Part shown: one piece after another, positions 1 to 7,469 of the stretch
Layout of the letters: every line of letters starts with the position of its first letter
Numbering within the stretch: position 1 is the stretch's first letter
DNA from: Desulfuromonadaceae bacterium
GTDB lineage: Bacteria > Desulfobacterota > Desulfuromonadia > Desulfuromonadales > SZUA-401
DNA length: 11,638 nt
Direction: 5' to 3'
Assembly: GCA_003246035.1 (NCBI GenBank)
Contig: QKBP01000054.1
Coordinates: 1 to 11,638, forward strand
Translations under genes and position numbers: made by a program
Notes under the pieces: model-generated
What the model saw: the letters and a program-made list of their open reading frames with translations, nothing else
Told to the model about the DNA's origin: nothing
Database searches by the model: none

Positions 1-984
1 GCAGATGCTCCCGGGGTGGTCGGGGTGCCGGCGATGACGCCGCTGGCGCCGTCGAGGCTGAGCCCGGCGGGGAGTGCCCCCGCGGCGAGGCTCCAGGCGT
101 AGGGTGGTGTCCCTCCCTGGGCGTTCAGGGTCACGCTGTACGGGGCCCCGGTGGTTGCGACCGGGAACGGCGGAGCGTCGAAGGACAGCGGCTCTTTGAC
201 GACGATCGTCAGGGTCGTGTTGTAGCGAGTGCTCAGAGAATCGAAGATCCACAGGATCAAGGTGTAGGTCCCTGCCGTCGTCGGGGTCCCGCTGAAGGTG
301 CCGGTTGCGTAGTCGAGCGACAGCCCCGGAGGGAGGGGGTTGTAAACCGTATACCAGTTGTAGGGCGGTACCCCGCCGGTCATGGTCATCTGGTGGTGGT
401 AGGGCTGCCCGACCATGCCGACCGGGACCGGCTCGTAGATGAACACCATCGGCGGCGGGACGGCCACGGTCAGGCTGAACGCCTGGCTCAGGGTCTGCCC
501 GTCGCTGCTGTCGAACTGCACGGTGAAGGTCGCGGTCCCTTCCGCGCTCGCGGTGCCGCTGATGCGACCGGTGGAGTAGAGCGTCAGCCCCGCCGGCAGG
601 GCACCGTCGACCAGGGTGAAGGTGTAGGGAGCCAGCCCGCCGCTGATCGGCAGGTCGTAGCTGTAGCTCTTGTTGAACCAGCCGTTCGGCAGCTCGGTGG
701 TCGCAAGCGCGAGCGGATCGTAGACGCTCACGGTGTAGTTCTGCTGGGTTTGCGCTCCGCTGGCGTCGCTGACCAGGATGTTGAAGGTGTAGTCGCCGGC
801 TGCGGTCGGAGTACCGCTCAGGGTCCCGGCAGCTCCATCGAGCGCGAGGCCAGGAGGCAGCTCCCCCGAGATGAGGGACCAGCTGTAGGGGAGGGTGCCG
901 TTCGAGGCCTGGATCGTTTGGCTGTACGGGGCCCCGAGAACGGCACTGGTGAGGGCGCCGGTCACGATGTCGAGGCCGAAGGTA
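1..984 (-). repeat. He_PIG modules 7-10 (last one truncated by the window edge)
   Basis: Three complete modules and one partial one, with the same consensus as modules 2-6. Cores are SNGTLPYSWSLISGELPPG, SGGLAPYTFTLVDGALPAG, TGGVPPYNWYTVYNPLPPG and QGGTPPYAWSLAAGALPAG. Each ends in a V(Y/K)(D/E)PL-type linker, apart from one ending in VAVPPPM. The frame is open at base 1, so more modules or a surface anchor should lie beyond the left edge. Confidence 0.85.
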
Positions 985-3900
985 TATTTGACGAGCTGGA
1001 ACCTGTCGTTGTAGAGCGTGGTGTCGACCGCCAGGTAGAGGCTGCCGGCTGGGTCGAGGGCCAGCCCCTTGTGGTATTCGCCGCCGCCCAGGTTGACCGG
1101 GAGGGCGCCCAGCAGCGAACCGTCGTTGACGTCGTAGGTGGCGAGCAGGGCGTCGTTCCCTCCGGACCAGCCGGGAGTGGTCGCCGCGACGATCAGGCGG
1201 TCACCGTAGAGCTGCTGACGCATCTGTGTGCCGTTGTAGTAAAGATCGTTGTCGAAGAGGGAGGTCTGCTGCCAGAGGATGTTGCCGACCGGGTCGAGCT
1301 TGTAGAGCTGAATCCTGTGCCAGCCGTCGGCGACCACGTAGAAGTTCCCGGCGTCGTCGCTCAGGCAGTTCTCCACGGTCCCCGCCAGGGCGATGCTCCA
1401 GAGCTCGCCGCCGCCGGGAGCGTAGAGGGTTGCCCGGTTCGAACCGCCAACCAGCACGTTCCCTGAAGGGTCGACTCCGAACCCGAAGGAGGTTGCCGCG
1501 AGGGGAATCGTGAAGAGGTGGCCGAGGGCCGGGGAGAACTTGTGCAGGACCGGGCCGGTCGACTCCTGGGTCGAGACAATGATGTTCCCGGAGGCATCGG
1601 CGGCGAGGATCGGGAGGAACCCGTTGACCGACCGGGGGAAGGTCGTCGAGGCGGTCAGGGTGCCGTTGGTGTCGTACTTGAGGAGCATGTCGACACTGGT
1701 ATTGTCGGCGTAGTACTGATTGCCCGCCAGGATGATGTTGTCGTTGCCGTCGATGGCCAGCGCTTTGGCGTAGCTCGCCTTGCCGCTCACGGCCTGGTAG
1801 GTGCGGGTCCAGAGGGTCCCCCCCTGCGGGGAGAACTTCGTCAGCACCACGGCGTTGCTGGTGGCCGACGTATAGGCCGAAGAGACCACGTAGACGTTGC
1901 CGGAGCTGTCGCTGACAGTTCCCTTGACGTAGACGCTACTGCCGCCGCTCAGCGGGATATGGAGGTTGTTCCAGGCCTCGACGAGGGAGCCGTCGTCGTG
2001 GACCTGGAAGTTAAAGGTGCGGATCGTTTCTGTGGCCGTGGCATCGACGGCCTTGACGGTCAGGCTCTGGAGGCCGACGTCCGAGGGAGAGCCGCTCACG
2101 GCTCCCGTCGCGCTGTCGATGGCGAGACCGGCCGGGACCGGTTCGACCAGGCTCCAGGAAAAGGGCGGCAGCCCGCCGCTCGCCGATATCCCGACGTTGA
2201 ACGGGTGGTCGATGGTGGCTAGGAAATACGGCGAGGCATAGGGGAAATACGACGTGCTGAGCGTCGCGTTTACGTAGTCGACCACGATCGAGAAGTCGGC
2301 CGTCGCGCTGGCCCCGGCGCTGTCGCTCACCTCGATGGTGCCGCCGTAAGTGCCGAGAGCCGAGGGGGTTCCGGTCACCGCCCCGGTGGAGGGGTTGAGG
2401 GTGAGCCCCGGCGGCAGGGTCGTGACCCCGGCCAGCGCCCAGGTGTAGGGGGGGACGCCGTTCTGGGCGGCAAAGCTCGAGGCGTAGGCGACGTTCCCCT
2501 GCGCCGCCGGGTTCGGGGTCGCGGAGACCAGCAGCGGGTCGTAGGCCACGATGGTGTAGCTCTGCTCGACCCTCACGCCCTCCGCGTCGACCACCTCGAT
2601 GGTGAAGGTGTAGCTGCCGGTGGTCAGCGGGTCGCCGGCGATGACGCCGCTGGCGCCGTCGAGGCTGAAGCCGTCGGGGAGGGCGCCGCTGGTCACGGAC
2701 CAGCTGTAGGGGGTGACCCCGCCGCTGACCACGACGCTCGCCTGGTAGGGGCTCCCCATGGGGGCGTTGGGGAGGGTCGGGGTCATGATCGTCACCGGCT
2801 CGTGGATCGGCACGGTCATGGTGCGGGTGTCGCTGGCGCCGAGGCTGTCGGTGACCGTCACGTCGAAGGTGGCGGTCTGCAGGGTCGTCGGGGTGCCGTA
2901 CAGCCAACCGCCGGATGACAGGAAGAGCCCGTCGGGGACGGAGCCGGCGGTGACGGCCCAGGTGAAGGGGGCGAGTCCTCCCGAGACGCTCGGCCCTTGC
3001 GAATAGTAGACCCCGAGCAGGCCGTAGGGGAACTCCGCGGTGATGACCGGCGGGGCGTAGACCTCGAGGGTCACGACCTTGAAGGCCATCTGGCCGTCCG
3101 CGTCACGCACCTGCAGCGACAGCTCGAAGCTCCCGGTCTCCTGGGGCGTGCCGGAGACGACGCCGCTCGCCGGGTCGAAGCTCAGCCCCGCCGGGAGCGT
3201 CCCCGCGGTGATCTCCCAGTCCAGGGGCTGGCGTCCGCCGACCGCCGCGACCGAGCCGCTGTAGGGGAGGCCGAGGCTCGCCGGGGGGAAGGCGTCCGAC
3301 TCGATGTGAAAGATCAGCTCGAAGGTCATCAGGTCGTAGGTTCCGGCCAGGGTCGAGGCCACGATGTGCAGGCGCCCGTTCCCATCGAGTTCGATGAAGT
3401 AGCCGTAGTTGTAGATCCCTTCTTGGTAGGGGATTTGCCACAGCAGCTGGCCGTCCGGGTCGTAGGAGGAGAGGAACAGGTTGTTCGCGTGGGTTACCGG
3501 GTCGTGCTCGTAGCCGACGATATACAGCAGACCATTGGAATCCATGTCCATGCCGTTGAAGATGTCGTAGGAGGGGTAGCGGGCCCAGAGGAACGTCCCC
3601 TGTGCGTCGTACTTGATCAGGTAGCCGTAGCCCGGGAAGTAAGGGTGCGAGGAGCCGATGCTGTAGACATTGTCCTCGCTGTCGACCAGGACCCCGCGCT
3701 GGAATTCGACGTTGCTGGTGTCGTAGGCCTGGCTCCAGAGCAGGGTTCCGTCGGCGGTGTATTTGCGGGTCAGGGTGCCACCGCGGTTTCCTGCGGCGTT
3801 GTTGAGCTGGATCACCAGGTTGCCGGCGGAGTCGTGGACGAAGAACTGGCCGACCGCGTCGCTGATCGCCCAGGAGCTGACCAGGTTCAGCTGGCTGTCG

Positions 3901-4502
3901 AGGGTCACGACCTCACTGGTGCTGTTCCCGAGATCCCCCAGCGCCAGGTAGCTGCCGTCCGGCTCGGGGATCAGGTCACGGTAGAGCCGGTACTGGGAGT
4001 ACAGGCGTGAGCCGAGCTGGGTGCCGTCGTCGGCGAACAGCAGGATCTGGCTCCCCGAGGTGACCACGACCTGGTCGTCGTTGTTGACGTAGACGTAGAC
4101 GTTGCCGTAGGAGCTGGCGGCAGTGAGGGTCTTCTCCCAGACCAGGGCCCCCGAGGGGTCAAACTTCTTGAGGGAGACCACGCTCTGCCAGATCGAACCG
4201 GCGTAGAGGTTGTCGTGGCTGTCGAGGGCGGTGACCGGCATCCCGGTCGATGCAGGCCAGGCGATCGCATCCCCTTCAAGCAGTCCGCCGGCGTAGACGT
4301 TGAGGGTCAGGGTCGCCTCGACGGTGGTCAGTTCCGCGTCGCCGACCTGGAAAGTGATCGGGAAGCTCCCCTCGACCGTGGGGGTGCCGCTGATCGACCC
4401 GTCGAGGGGGTCGAGGCTCAGGCCGTCCGGGAGGGCCCCGGCGACGATCGCGAAGTTGTCATAGGGGGGGAGTCCCCCGGCCACCGGGAGCTGGTAGTAG
4501 TA
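1..4502 (-). CDS. He_PIG/beta-propeller continuation of the giant subtilase (frame-separated, runs off left edge)
   Basis: Open without a stop from 4502 to the window edge, about 1,500 residues, in a frame one base off the protease frame. Codon phase was checked at seven points (35, 968, 2045, 3005, 3497, 4241, 4493) and is constant. It starts in the middle of the He_PIG domain that the upstream frame begins (YYQLPVAGGLPPY after LPNANLDLPY), so the two belong to one gene. The order is: rest of He_PIG 1, propeller A, He_PIG 2-6, propeller B, He_PIG 7-10, with the last one cut by the edge. The modules are extracellular and non-catalytic; by family they suggest cell-surface display, matrix or substrate binding. 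No ribosome binding site was seen at the break, and the first internal ATG is at 4241, so separate translation is unlikely. An automated caller might begin a gene there. Confidence 0.85.
27..61 (-). repeat. 35-bp exact direct repeat, copy 1 (He_PIG 10)
   Basis: Bases 27-61 are identical to 2634-2668. Both encode the segment LSLDGASGVIAG (copy 2 has FSLDGASGVIAG) at the same point of two different He_PIG modules. The distance is 2607 bp, a multiple of three, so recombination between the copies would keep the frame. Confidence 0.9.
985..1999 (-). other. Beta-propeller B (SBBP/PQQ-like blades)
   Basis: Second propeller of the giant protein, similar in length to propeller A. Units read LTKFSPQGGTLWTRTY, LLKYDTNGTLTASTTF, LHKFSPALGHLFTI, ATLYAPGGGELWSI, LYKLDPVGNILWQQ and LATYDVNDGSLLGA, with a final LVKYTFG strand. 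They alternate with D..GN(I/V/F)..V strands. About seven blades are likely, with the last strand possibly closing the ring. Propellers A and B differ clearly in sequence, so they are not a recent duplication. Confidence 0.72.
2000..3309 (-). repeat. Tandem He_PIG (putative Ig) modules 2-6
   Basis: Five consecutive modules of about 85-90 residues. Each follows the He_PIG pattern: LP....G.PY...(V/A).GG..PY.W....G.LP.GL.LD...G...GTP...G.....V.V.D..G. Example cores are VGGRQPLDWEITAGTLPAG, SGGLAPFTWAVTAGSVPDG, SGGVTPYSWSVTSGALPDG and SGGLPPFSWSLVEPVPAGL. Module 5 carries an irregular NGVPPYTWALAGVTTLPPG core. The family is an extracellular Ig-like fold. It is typically found in long surface or secreted proteins as a spacer or adhesive unit. 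Confidence 0.85.
2634..2668 (-). repeat. 35-bp exact direct repeat, copy 2 (He_PIG 4)
   Basis: Identical partner of 27-61, within He_PIG module 4. The other modules encode the same region with different codons and residues, so this identity points to relatively recent module duplication or gene conversion between modules 4 and 10. Confidence 0.9.
3310..4288 (-). other. Beta-propeller A (SBBP/PQQ-like blades)
   Basis: Region of the giant protein made of about six or seven repeats of roughly 45-55 residues. Each is built around a strand pair of the type (K/S)YD..G.LLW, followed by a D..GN.Y.(V/I)G strand. Visible units include LKKFDPSGALVWEK, RKYTADGTLLWSQ, IKYDAQGTFLWAR and SSYDPDGQLLWQI. This is the pattern of seven-bladed SBBP/PQQ-like propellers in exported proteins. 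The blade count is approximate because one or two units are degenerate. No metal or cofactor site is apparent. Confidence 0.75.
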
Positions 4503-6100
4503 TAGGGGAGATCGAGGTTCGCGTTCGGCAGGGTCCCGGTAGCGATGGCAAGCCCCGGGATCCGGAAGCTGGTCTCTCCTTCCGGCGAGCTGATGGTAAA
4601 GCGCAGGCTGGTTTCGCCCGGTGTCCAGGTCGCCGCGAAGATGCCGTCTCCGGCCACCTGGTCGGGAGCGACGCCGTCATCCAGCAGCGCGAAGGAGCCG
4701 CCGTCGCTGGTGCTGACCGAGAGCGGGCCGACGGCGTCCGCGCAGTTGATGCTCAAAATGCGGAAGTCGAAGGGGGTCCCCGGGACCAGGGTCTCGGGCA
4801 TCTTCAGGGGGAGAAGGTAGGGGGTGTCGACGCACCCCGCCGAGCCGTAGGCGTCGATGCGGCGTCCGGTGACGGTGATGTCCTGAAGGTCGGCCAGGTC
4901 CTGGCCTCCGGCGAGGATCAGGTTGCGGATCGCCCACCCGTCGCGGCTCGGATCCTGGGCCTTGAGGAGCGCGGCGAGGCCGGCGACATGCGGGGTCGCC
5001 ATCGAGGTCCCCATCATGTAGCCGTAGCCGCCGTTGAGGGTGGTGCTCAGGAGGGCGTCTCCGGGGGCGCCCAGCATGACGCTCTGCTTGCCGAAGTTGG
5101 AGAAGGTGGCGAGCTTGTCGTTGCTGGTGGTGGCGGCCACTGCGATCACGTTGGGGAGGTCGTAACTCGCGGGATAGTAAGGGCTCCCGTCGTTGTTGCT
5201 GGAGTCGTTTCCGGCGGCGGCGATCAGCAGGATGTCCTGCTGGGCCGCGATGGCATCGTAGAGGGATTGCGAGTAGCCCGTCCCCCCCCAGCTGTTGTTG
5301 GTGGCGACGATGTTGACGCCGAGGTCCTTCTGCTCGCGGACGAAGTCGAGGCAGCTCAGGGCGTAAGAGGTGTAGGGGACCGTGTCGCCGATCTTGCAGG
5401 CCAGCAGATCGACGTTCCAGTTGACGCCGACCACCCCGATGCCGTTGTTGCCGGTGGCGCCGATGGTTCCGGCGACATGGGTGCCGTGACCGTAGGTGTC
5501 GACAGGGTCGTTGCCGCCGGTGGCGGGGTTGTAGCCGATGCCCGGCCAGAGGTTGGCCGCGAGGTCGGGGTGGCTGGCGTCGATGCCGCTGTCGAGCACC
5601 GCAACCACCACCTCGTCCGAACCGGTGGTCAGGTCCCAGGCTGCCGGGGCGTTGATACGCGACATGTTCCACAGGGAGCCGTAGCTCGGGTCATTGGGGA
5701 CCGCCGCGAACTCGTAGGCAAAGTTCGGCTCCGCGTAGTCCACGGCCGGGTCCTCCCGGTAGAGCTTGACGGCTTCCTCGACGCTCAGTCCCTTCTTCAG
5801 GCGGATATGCTCGACCTCGACGCTCTTGAAGGCCTTGAGCTTCTTGCTCCCGAGCTTCTTGTGCAGCTTCTCCTTGAGTTGCCCCGGAGCGTCCTTCTTG
5901 AACTTGACGAGGAGCTCCCCCTCCTTGTAAAGCGGTTTGCTCTTGAGTTTGGCGAGCTGTTCCGCCTGGAGCGCGAGGTCCGGGCCCGGGTTCGGTGGCG
6001 CAGCCACTCCCGCCAGCGCCGTGGCGCCGGCGAGTAGGGTTATCACGGTAAAGATCAGGATGTTCTTCAGGATGAAACGGAAGGCGTACGAGGTCCCCAT
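4418..6100 (-). CDS. Secreted S8 (subtilisin-like) serine protease, N-terminal part of a frameshifted giant protein
   Basis: Exported endopeptidase. The ATG at 6100 is chosen because AAGGAG lies 8 nt upstream (6109-6114); an in-frame start at 6124 lacks this. Numbering from 6100: residues 1-34 form a signal peptide (basic start, long hydrophobic run, ending AGVAA). Residues ~55-135 resemble the propeptide of fervidolysin/thermitase-type subtilases (GELLVKF ... AVDYAEPNF). The catalytic domain spans ~145-425, with Asp170 in VAVLDSGID, His205 in YGHGTHVAG, oxyanion Asn298 in AAAGND and Ser366 in GTSMATPHVAG, so it should be active. Residues ~435-520 form a beta-rich domain with the motif LDDGVAPDQVAGDGIF, as seen in exported bacterial proteins. 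A He_PIG domain begins at ~522 (TLPNANLDLPY), but the frame is lost after Tyr533, and 27 out-of-frame residues follow to the stop at 4418. Length as written is 560 aa. The continuation is in another frame (1-4502). Confidence 0.93.
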   Translation of the reverse strand: MGTSYAFRFILKNILIFTVITLLAGATALAGVAAPPNPGPDLALQAEQLAKLKSKPLYKEGELLVKFKKDAPGQLKEKLHKKLGSKKLKAFKSVEVEHIRLKKGLSVEEAVKLYREDPAVDYAEPNFAYEFAAVPNDPSYGSLWNMSRINAPAAWDLTTGSDEVVVAVLDSGIDASHPDLAANLWPGIGYNPATGGNDPVDTYGHGTHVAGTIGATGNNGIGVVGVNWNVDLLACKIGDTVPYTSYALSCLDFVREQKDLGVNIVATNNSWGGTGYSQSLYDAIAAQQDILLIAAAGNDSSNNDGSPYYPASYDLPNVIAVAATTSNDKLATFSNFGKQSVMLGAPGDALLSTTLNGGYGYMMGTSMATPHVAGLAALLKAQDPSRDGWAIRNLILAGGQDLADLQDITVTGRRIDAYGSAGCVDTPYLLPLKMPETLVPGTPFDFRILSINCADAVGPLSVSTSDGGSFALLDDGVAPDQVAGDGIFAATWTPGETSLRFTISSPEGETSFRIPGLAIATGTLPNANLDLPYTTTSSRWPGDSPPMTTSRSSPGPSRTA

Positions 6101-6375
6101 GAGATCTGCTCCTTTTCCCAACAAGAAATTTTCATTTCAAGCCCTGCGGACAAGGCTTCGGATAGACAAAGCGGTACGAGACGGCACGCGGACTTCGCGT
6201 GCGGTTTCGGGAAGCGGCCACCGCGGCGGCGCTCTTTAAGGGGGGATCTTACGGCTGGGAGGGGTCCCCGCAGGAGGGACAGCCCTGGGGCCTGCGTCGA
6301 GGCAGGCAGGTTATGCGTGGCGATGCCACTTCTTCATTCCCCCACACGTCAAACAAAGGCATATCCATTAAATGG
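6101..6375 (-). promoter_or_regulatory. Inferred long 5' leader of the subtilase mRNA with hairpins
   Basis: If transcription starts near 6375, the leader is about 275 nt. It contains three clear inverted repeats: GTGGC/GCCAC with a 3-nt loop (6317-6329), GCACGCG/CGCGTGC with a 5-nt loop (6184-6202), and AAGCC/GGCTT with a 10-nt loop (6139-6158) about 40 nt from the start codon. I compared it by eye with the conserved cores of c-di-GMP (GEMM) and cobalamin riboswitches and did not find them. A regulatory role is inferred only from length and structure. Confidence 0.4.
6109..6114 (-). promoter_or_regulatory. Ribosome binding site of the subtilase gene
   Basis: On the minus strand this reads AAGGAG, 8 nt before the ATG at 6100. 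It decides the start at 6100 over the in-frame upstream codon at 6124, which would place extra residues (MLGKGADL) before a normal signal peptide. Confidence 0.85.
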
Positions 6376-6381
6376 TCTCCA

Positions 6382-6411
6382 ATACTAAGGAGTCGATTCT
6401 TGCAGTGTCAA
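6382..6411 (-). promoter_or_regulatory. Sigma70-like promoter for the subtilase gene
   Basis: On the minus strand a perfect TTGACA -35 box (6406-6411) is followed after 18 bp by TAGTAT (6382-6387), a 4/6 match to the -10 consensus. Directly upstream (6412-6435) is a very AT-rich block (TATTTTTTTATTAATTAAAT on the plus strand), suitable as an UP element and striking in such GC-rich DNA. The inferred transcription start is near 6375. No other promoter as good was seen between here and the start codon. Confidence 0.6.
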
Positions 6412-6535
6412 TATTTTTTTATTAATTAAATTACATCACGAGTGTCTCCGGTTGTTCGATGGGGTCGCCGGGAAAGGGGCGGGCGGACGCGCGGAGCAGA
6501 TTACGCCTGGCGCGGCGCCCGACGGAGCGCAGGAC

Positions 6536-6574
6536 TCAGGTTTTTCCTGATCAGGAATTTCCTGATAGATTTTT
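6536..6574 (+). repeat. Palindromic repeat element, copy 1 (upstream of the 6712 gene)
   Basis: Two tandem 15-mers, TCAGGTTTTTCCTGA (6536-6550) and TCAGGAATTTCCTGA (6551-6565), are followed by TAGATTTTT. Each 15-mer is an inverted repeat; the second is perfect apart from its central base, and the junction forms another perfect palindrome, TTCCTGATCAGGAA (6544-6557). The same ACTCAGG ... ATTTCCTGATAGATTTTT arrangement recurs at 7912-7937. No plus-strand gene lies upstream, so a terminator role is unlikely for this copy. An operator or promoter element for the 6712 gene fits better. Confidence 0.65.
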
Positions 6575-6588
6575 AAGCCGCGATTGCC

Positions 6589-6594
6589 TAGGAT
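6589..6594 (+). promoter_or_regulatory. Possible -10 hexamer upstream of the 6712 gene
   Basis: TAGGAT (4/6 to the sigma70 -10) starts 14 nt after the TAGATTTTT of repeat copy 1. The same 14-nt spacing to a TAG-starting hexamer (7952) is seen after copy 2. No TTGACA-like -35 is present, so an activator or another sigma factor would be needed. Weak evidence. Confidence 0.3.
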
Positions 6595-6711
6595 GCCCCC
6601 CGCTGACTTTCCGGCGGCAGGTGCGCCTCCCGCCCCCCCAAATGACCAACGCCGCCTGGCCCCGTACGCTGAAACTGCAATCTGCGCCCTGTCAACGGCG
6701 ATAGGAATTCG

Positions 6712-7353
6712 ATGCGAAGACTTGCCGGCGCCCTGGCGCTGCTGCTGGCGCTCGCCGCTCCCGCAGCCGCGGCCGCGGCCGAGAAGGTGCCCCTCGATAC
6801 CTCGCGGACTCCCGAGCTGGTCTTCAACGACCAGCGCTTCGGCGCCCCCCCGGCGCCCGGGATGGTCTGCGTCCACGGTCACTGCCGCGGCGCTCTCGAC
6901 CCCGAGGTGCGCCCCGTGCGGATCGACTACTCCACCTACGAGCGCCCCGGAGACCTCACCCGCTTCGCCGGCCTGGCCATCGCGTCCCCCCGCTACACCT
7001 GCTGGGAGGGTCGCCTGTTCCGGATCATCTTCCGCGTCGACTGCGCCGAGATGGAGCCCGAAGACTGCCTCGAGATCCTCGCCGCCGAACTCGACGCCCG
7101 CTACGGGCTGACCCTGATCGACATCCACGACGGCTCGCAGCCGCTCAGTCACGTCACGAGCTCGGTGCGCCGTTACGTCACCCGCGGCGGGGCGCTGGTG
7201 CAGCTCAGCCTGCGCCGGGAAGGGCTCGCCTGGGAGATGCCGCGGGTCGAGATGGTCGACTACGGGACCCTCCAGCGCGTCGCGCTCGCCTCCAACCCCG
7301 AATACCGGGTCAAGACCCTGCTGGTCCCCGCCGACTACGCCGAAGCGCGCTGA
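6712..7353 (+). CDS. Exported cysteine-containing protein of unknown function
   Basis: 213 aa; not assigned to any known family. The ATG at 6712 has AGGA (6703-6706) 5 nt upstream. Residues 1-23 are a clear signal peptide (MRR, a leucine/alanine core, then AAAAAA), so the protein should reach the periplasm or outside; there is no lipobox cysteine and no other membrane segment. The mature part has five cysteines at 53, 58, 97, 111 and 119, a pattern that could form two disulfides with one free thiol. The region FAGLAIASPRYTCWEGRLFR (86-105) followed by a helix-like AAELDARYGLTL (124-135) looks like a small alpha/beta domain. It is transcribed away from the subtilase and 116 bp before the thioesterase, so it may form its own unit. 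Its upstream region carries repeat copy 1. Role unknown. Confidence 0.85.
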   Translation: MRRLAGALALLLALAAPAAAAAAEKVPLDTSRTPELVFNDQRFGAPPAPGMVCVHGHCRGALDPEVRPVRIDYSTYERPGDLTRFAGLAIASPRYTCWEGRLFRIIFRVDCAEMEPEDCLEILAAELDARYGLTLIDIHDGSQPLSHVTSSVRRYVTRGGALVQLSLRREGLAWEMPRVEMVDYGTLQRVALASNPEYRVKTLLVPADYAEAR

Positions 7354-7374
7354 CGTCCCGCCTTTCTGACCCGT

Positions 7375-7394
7375 CATCCCCGGGGGAGGGGATG
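7375..7394 (+). terminator. GC hairpin after the 6712 gene, weak terminator candidate
   Basis: CATCCCC (7375-7381) pairs with GGGGATG (7388-7394) around a 6-nt loop, 22 bp after the stop codon. There is no T tract, so it is not a standard intrinsic terminator. It may only slow the polymerase or protect the 3' end. Confidence 0.25.
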
Positions 7395-7469
7395 TCCCGC
7401 TCCGCTCCCCGTGCTACCATGGAAGCAGCCGCCTGCTCCGGCCCGGGCGCGGCGGAAGGGAGACGAACC

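Larger units (their letters stand above)
6412..6711. other. Intergenic region, no credible gene
   Basis: Three hundred bases between the subtilase promoter and the 6712 gene. It holds the AT-rich block at 6412-6435, a GC-rich stretch with no recognisable signal (6440-6535), the palindromic repeat element at 6536-6574, and the TAGGAT hexamer at 6589-6594. A short open frame at 6459-6704 has no family resemblance or ribosome binding site and is not called. Confidence 0.7.

Noticed and set aside
393..4010. Long plus-strand open frames (about 230-357 aa) opposite the giant protein
   Set aside because: They are antisense to a clean run of He_PIG and propeller modules; their translations are low-complexity Val/Gly/Asp/Arg-rich with no family pattern, as expected for the reverse strand of GC-rich coding DNA.
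4491..4510. Programmed ribosomal frameshift joining the protease to its modules
   Set aside because: No slippery heptamer, no internal Shine-Dalgarno and no evident downstream structure; an indel is simpler.
6101..6375. c-di-GMP (GEMM) or cobalamin riboswitch in the protease leader
   Set aside because: The conserved core sequences of these classes are not visible on either strand; only generic hairpins were found.
6436..7377. 313-aa minus-strand open frame
   Set aside because: Shadow of the 6712-7353 gene, which has a signal peptide and ribosome binding site; the antisense product is Gly/Val/Asp-rich and begins beyond that gene's end.
7375..7394. Intrinsic terminator after the 6712 gene
   Set aside because: The stem is good but there is no T tract; kept only as a low-confidence feature.
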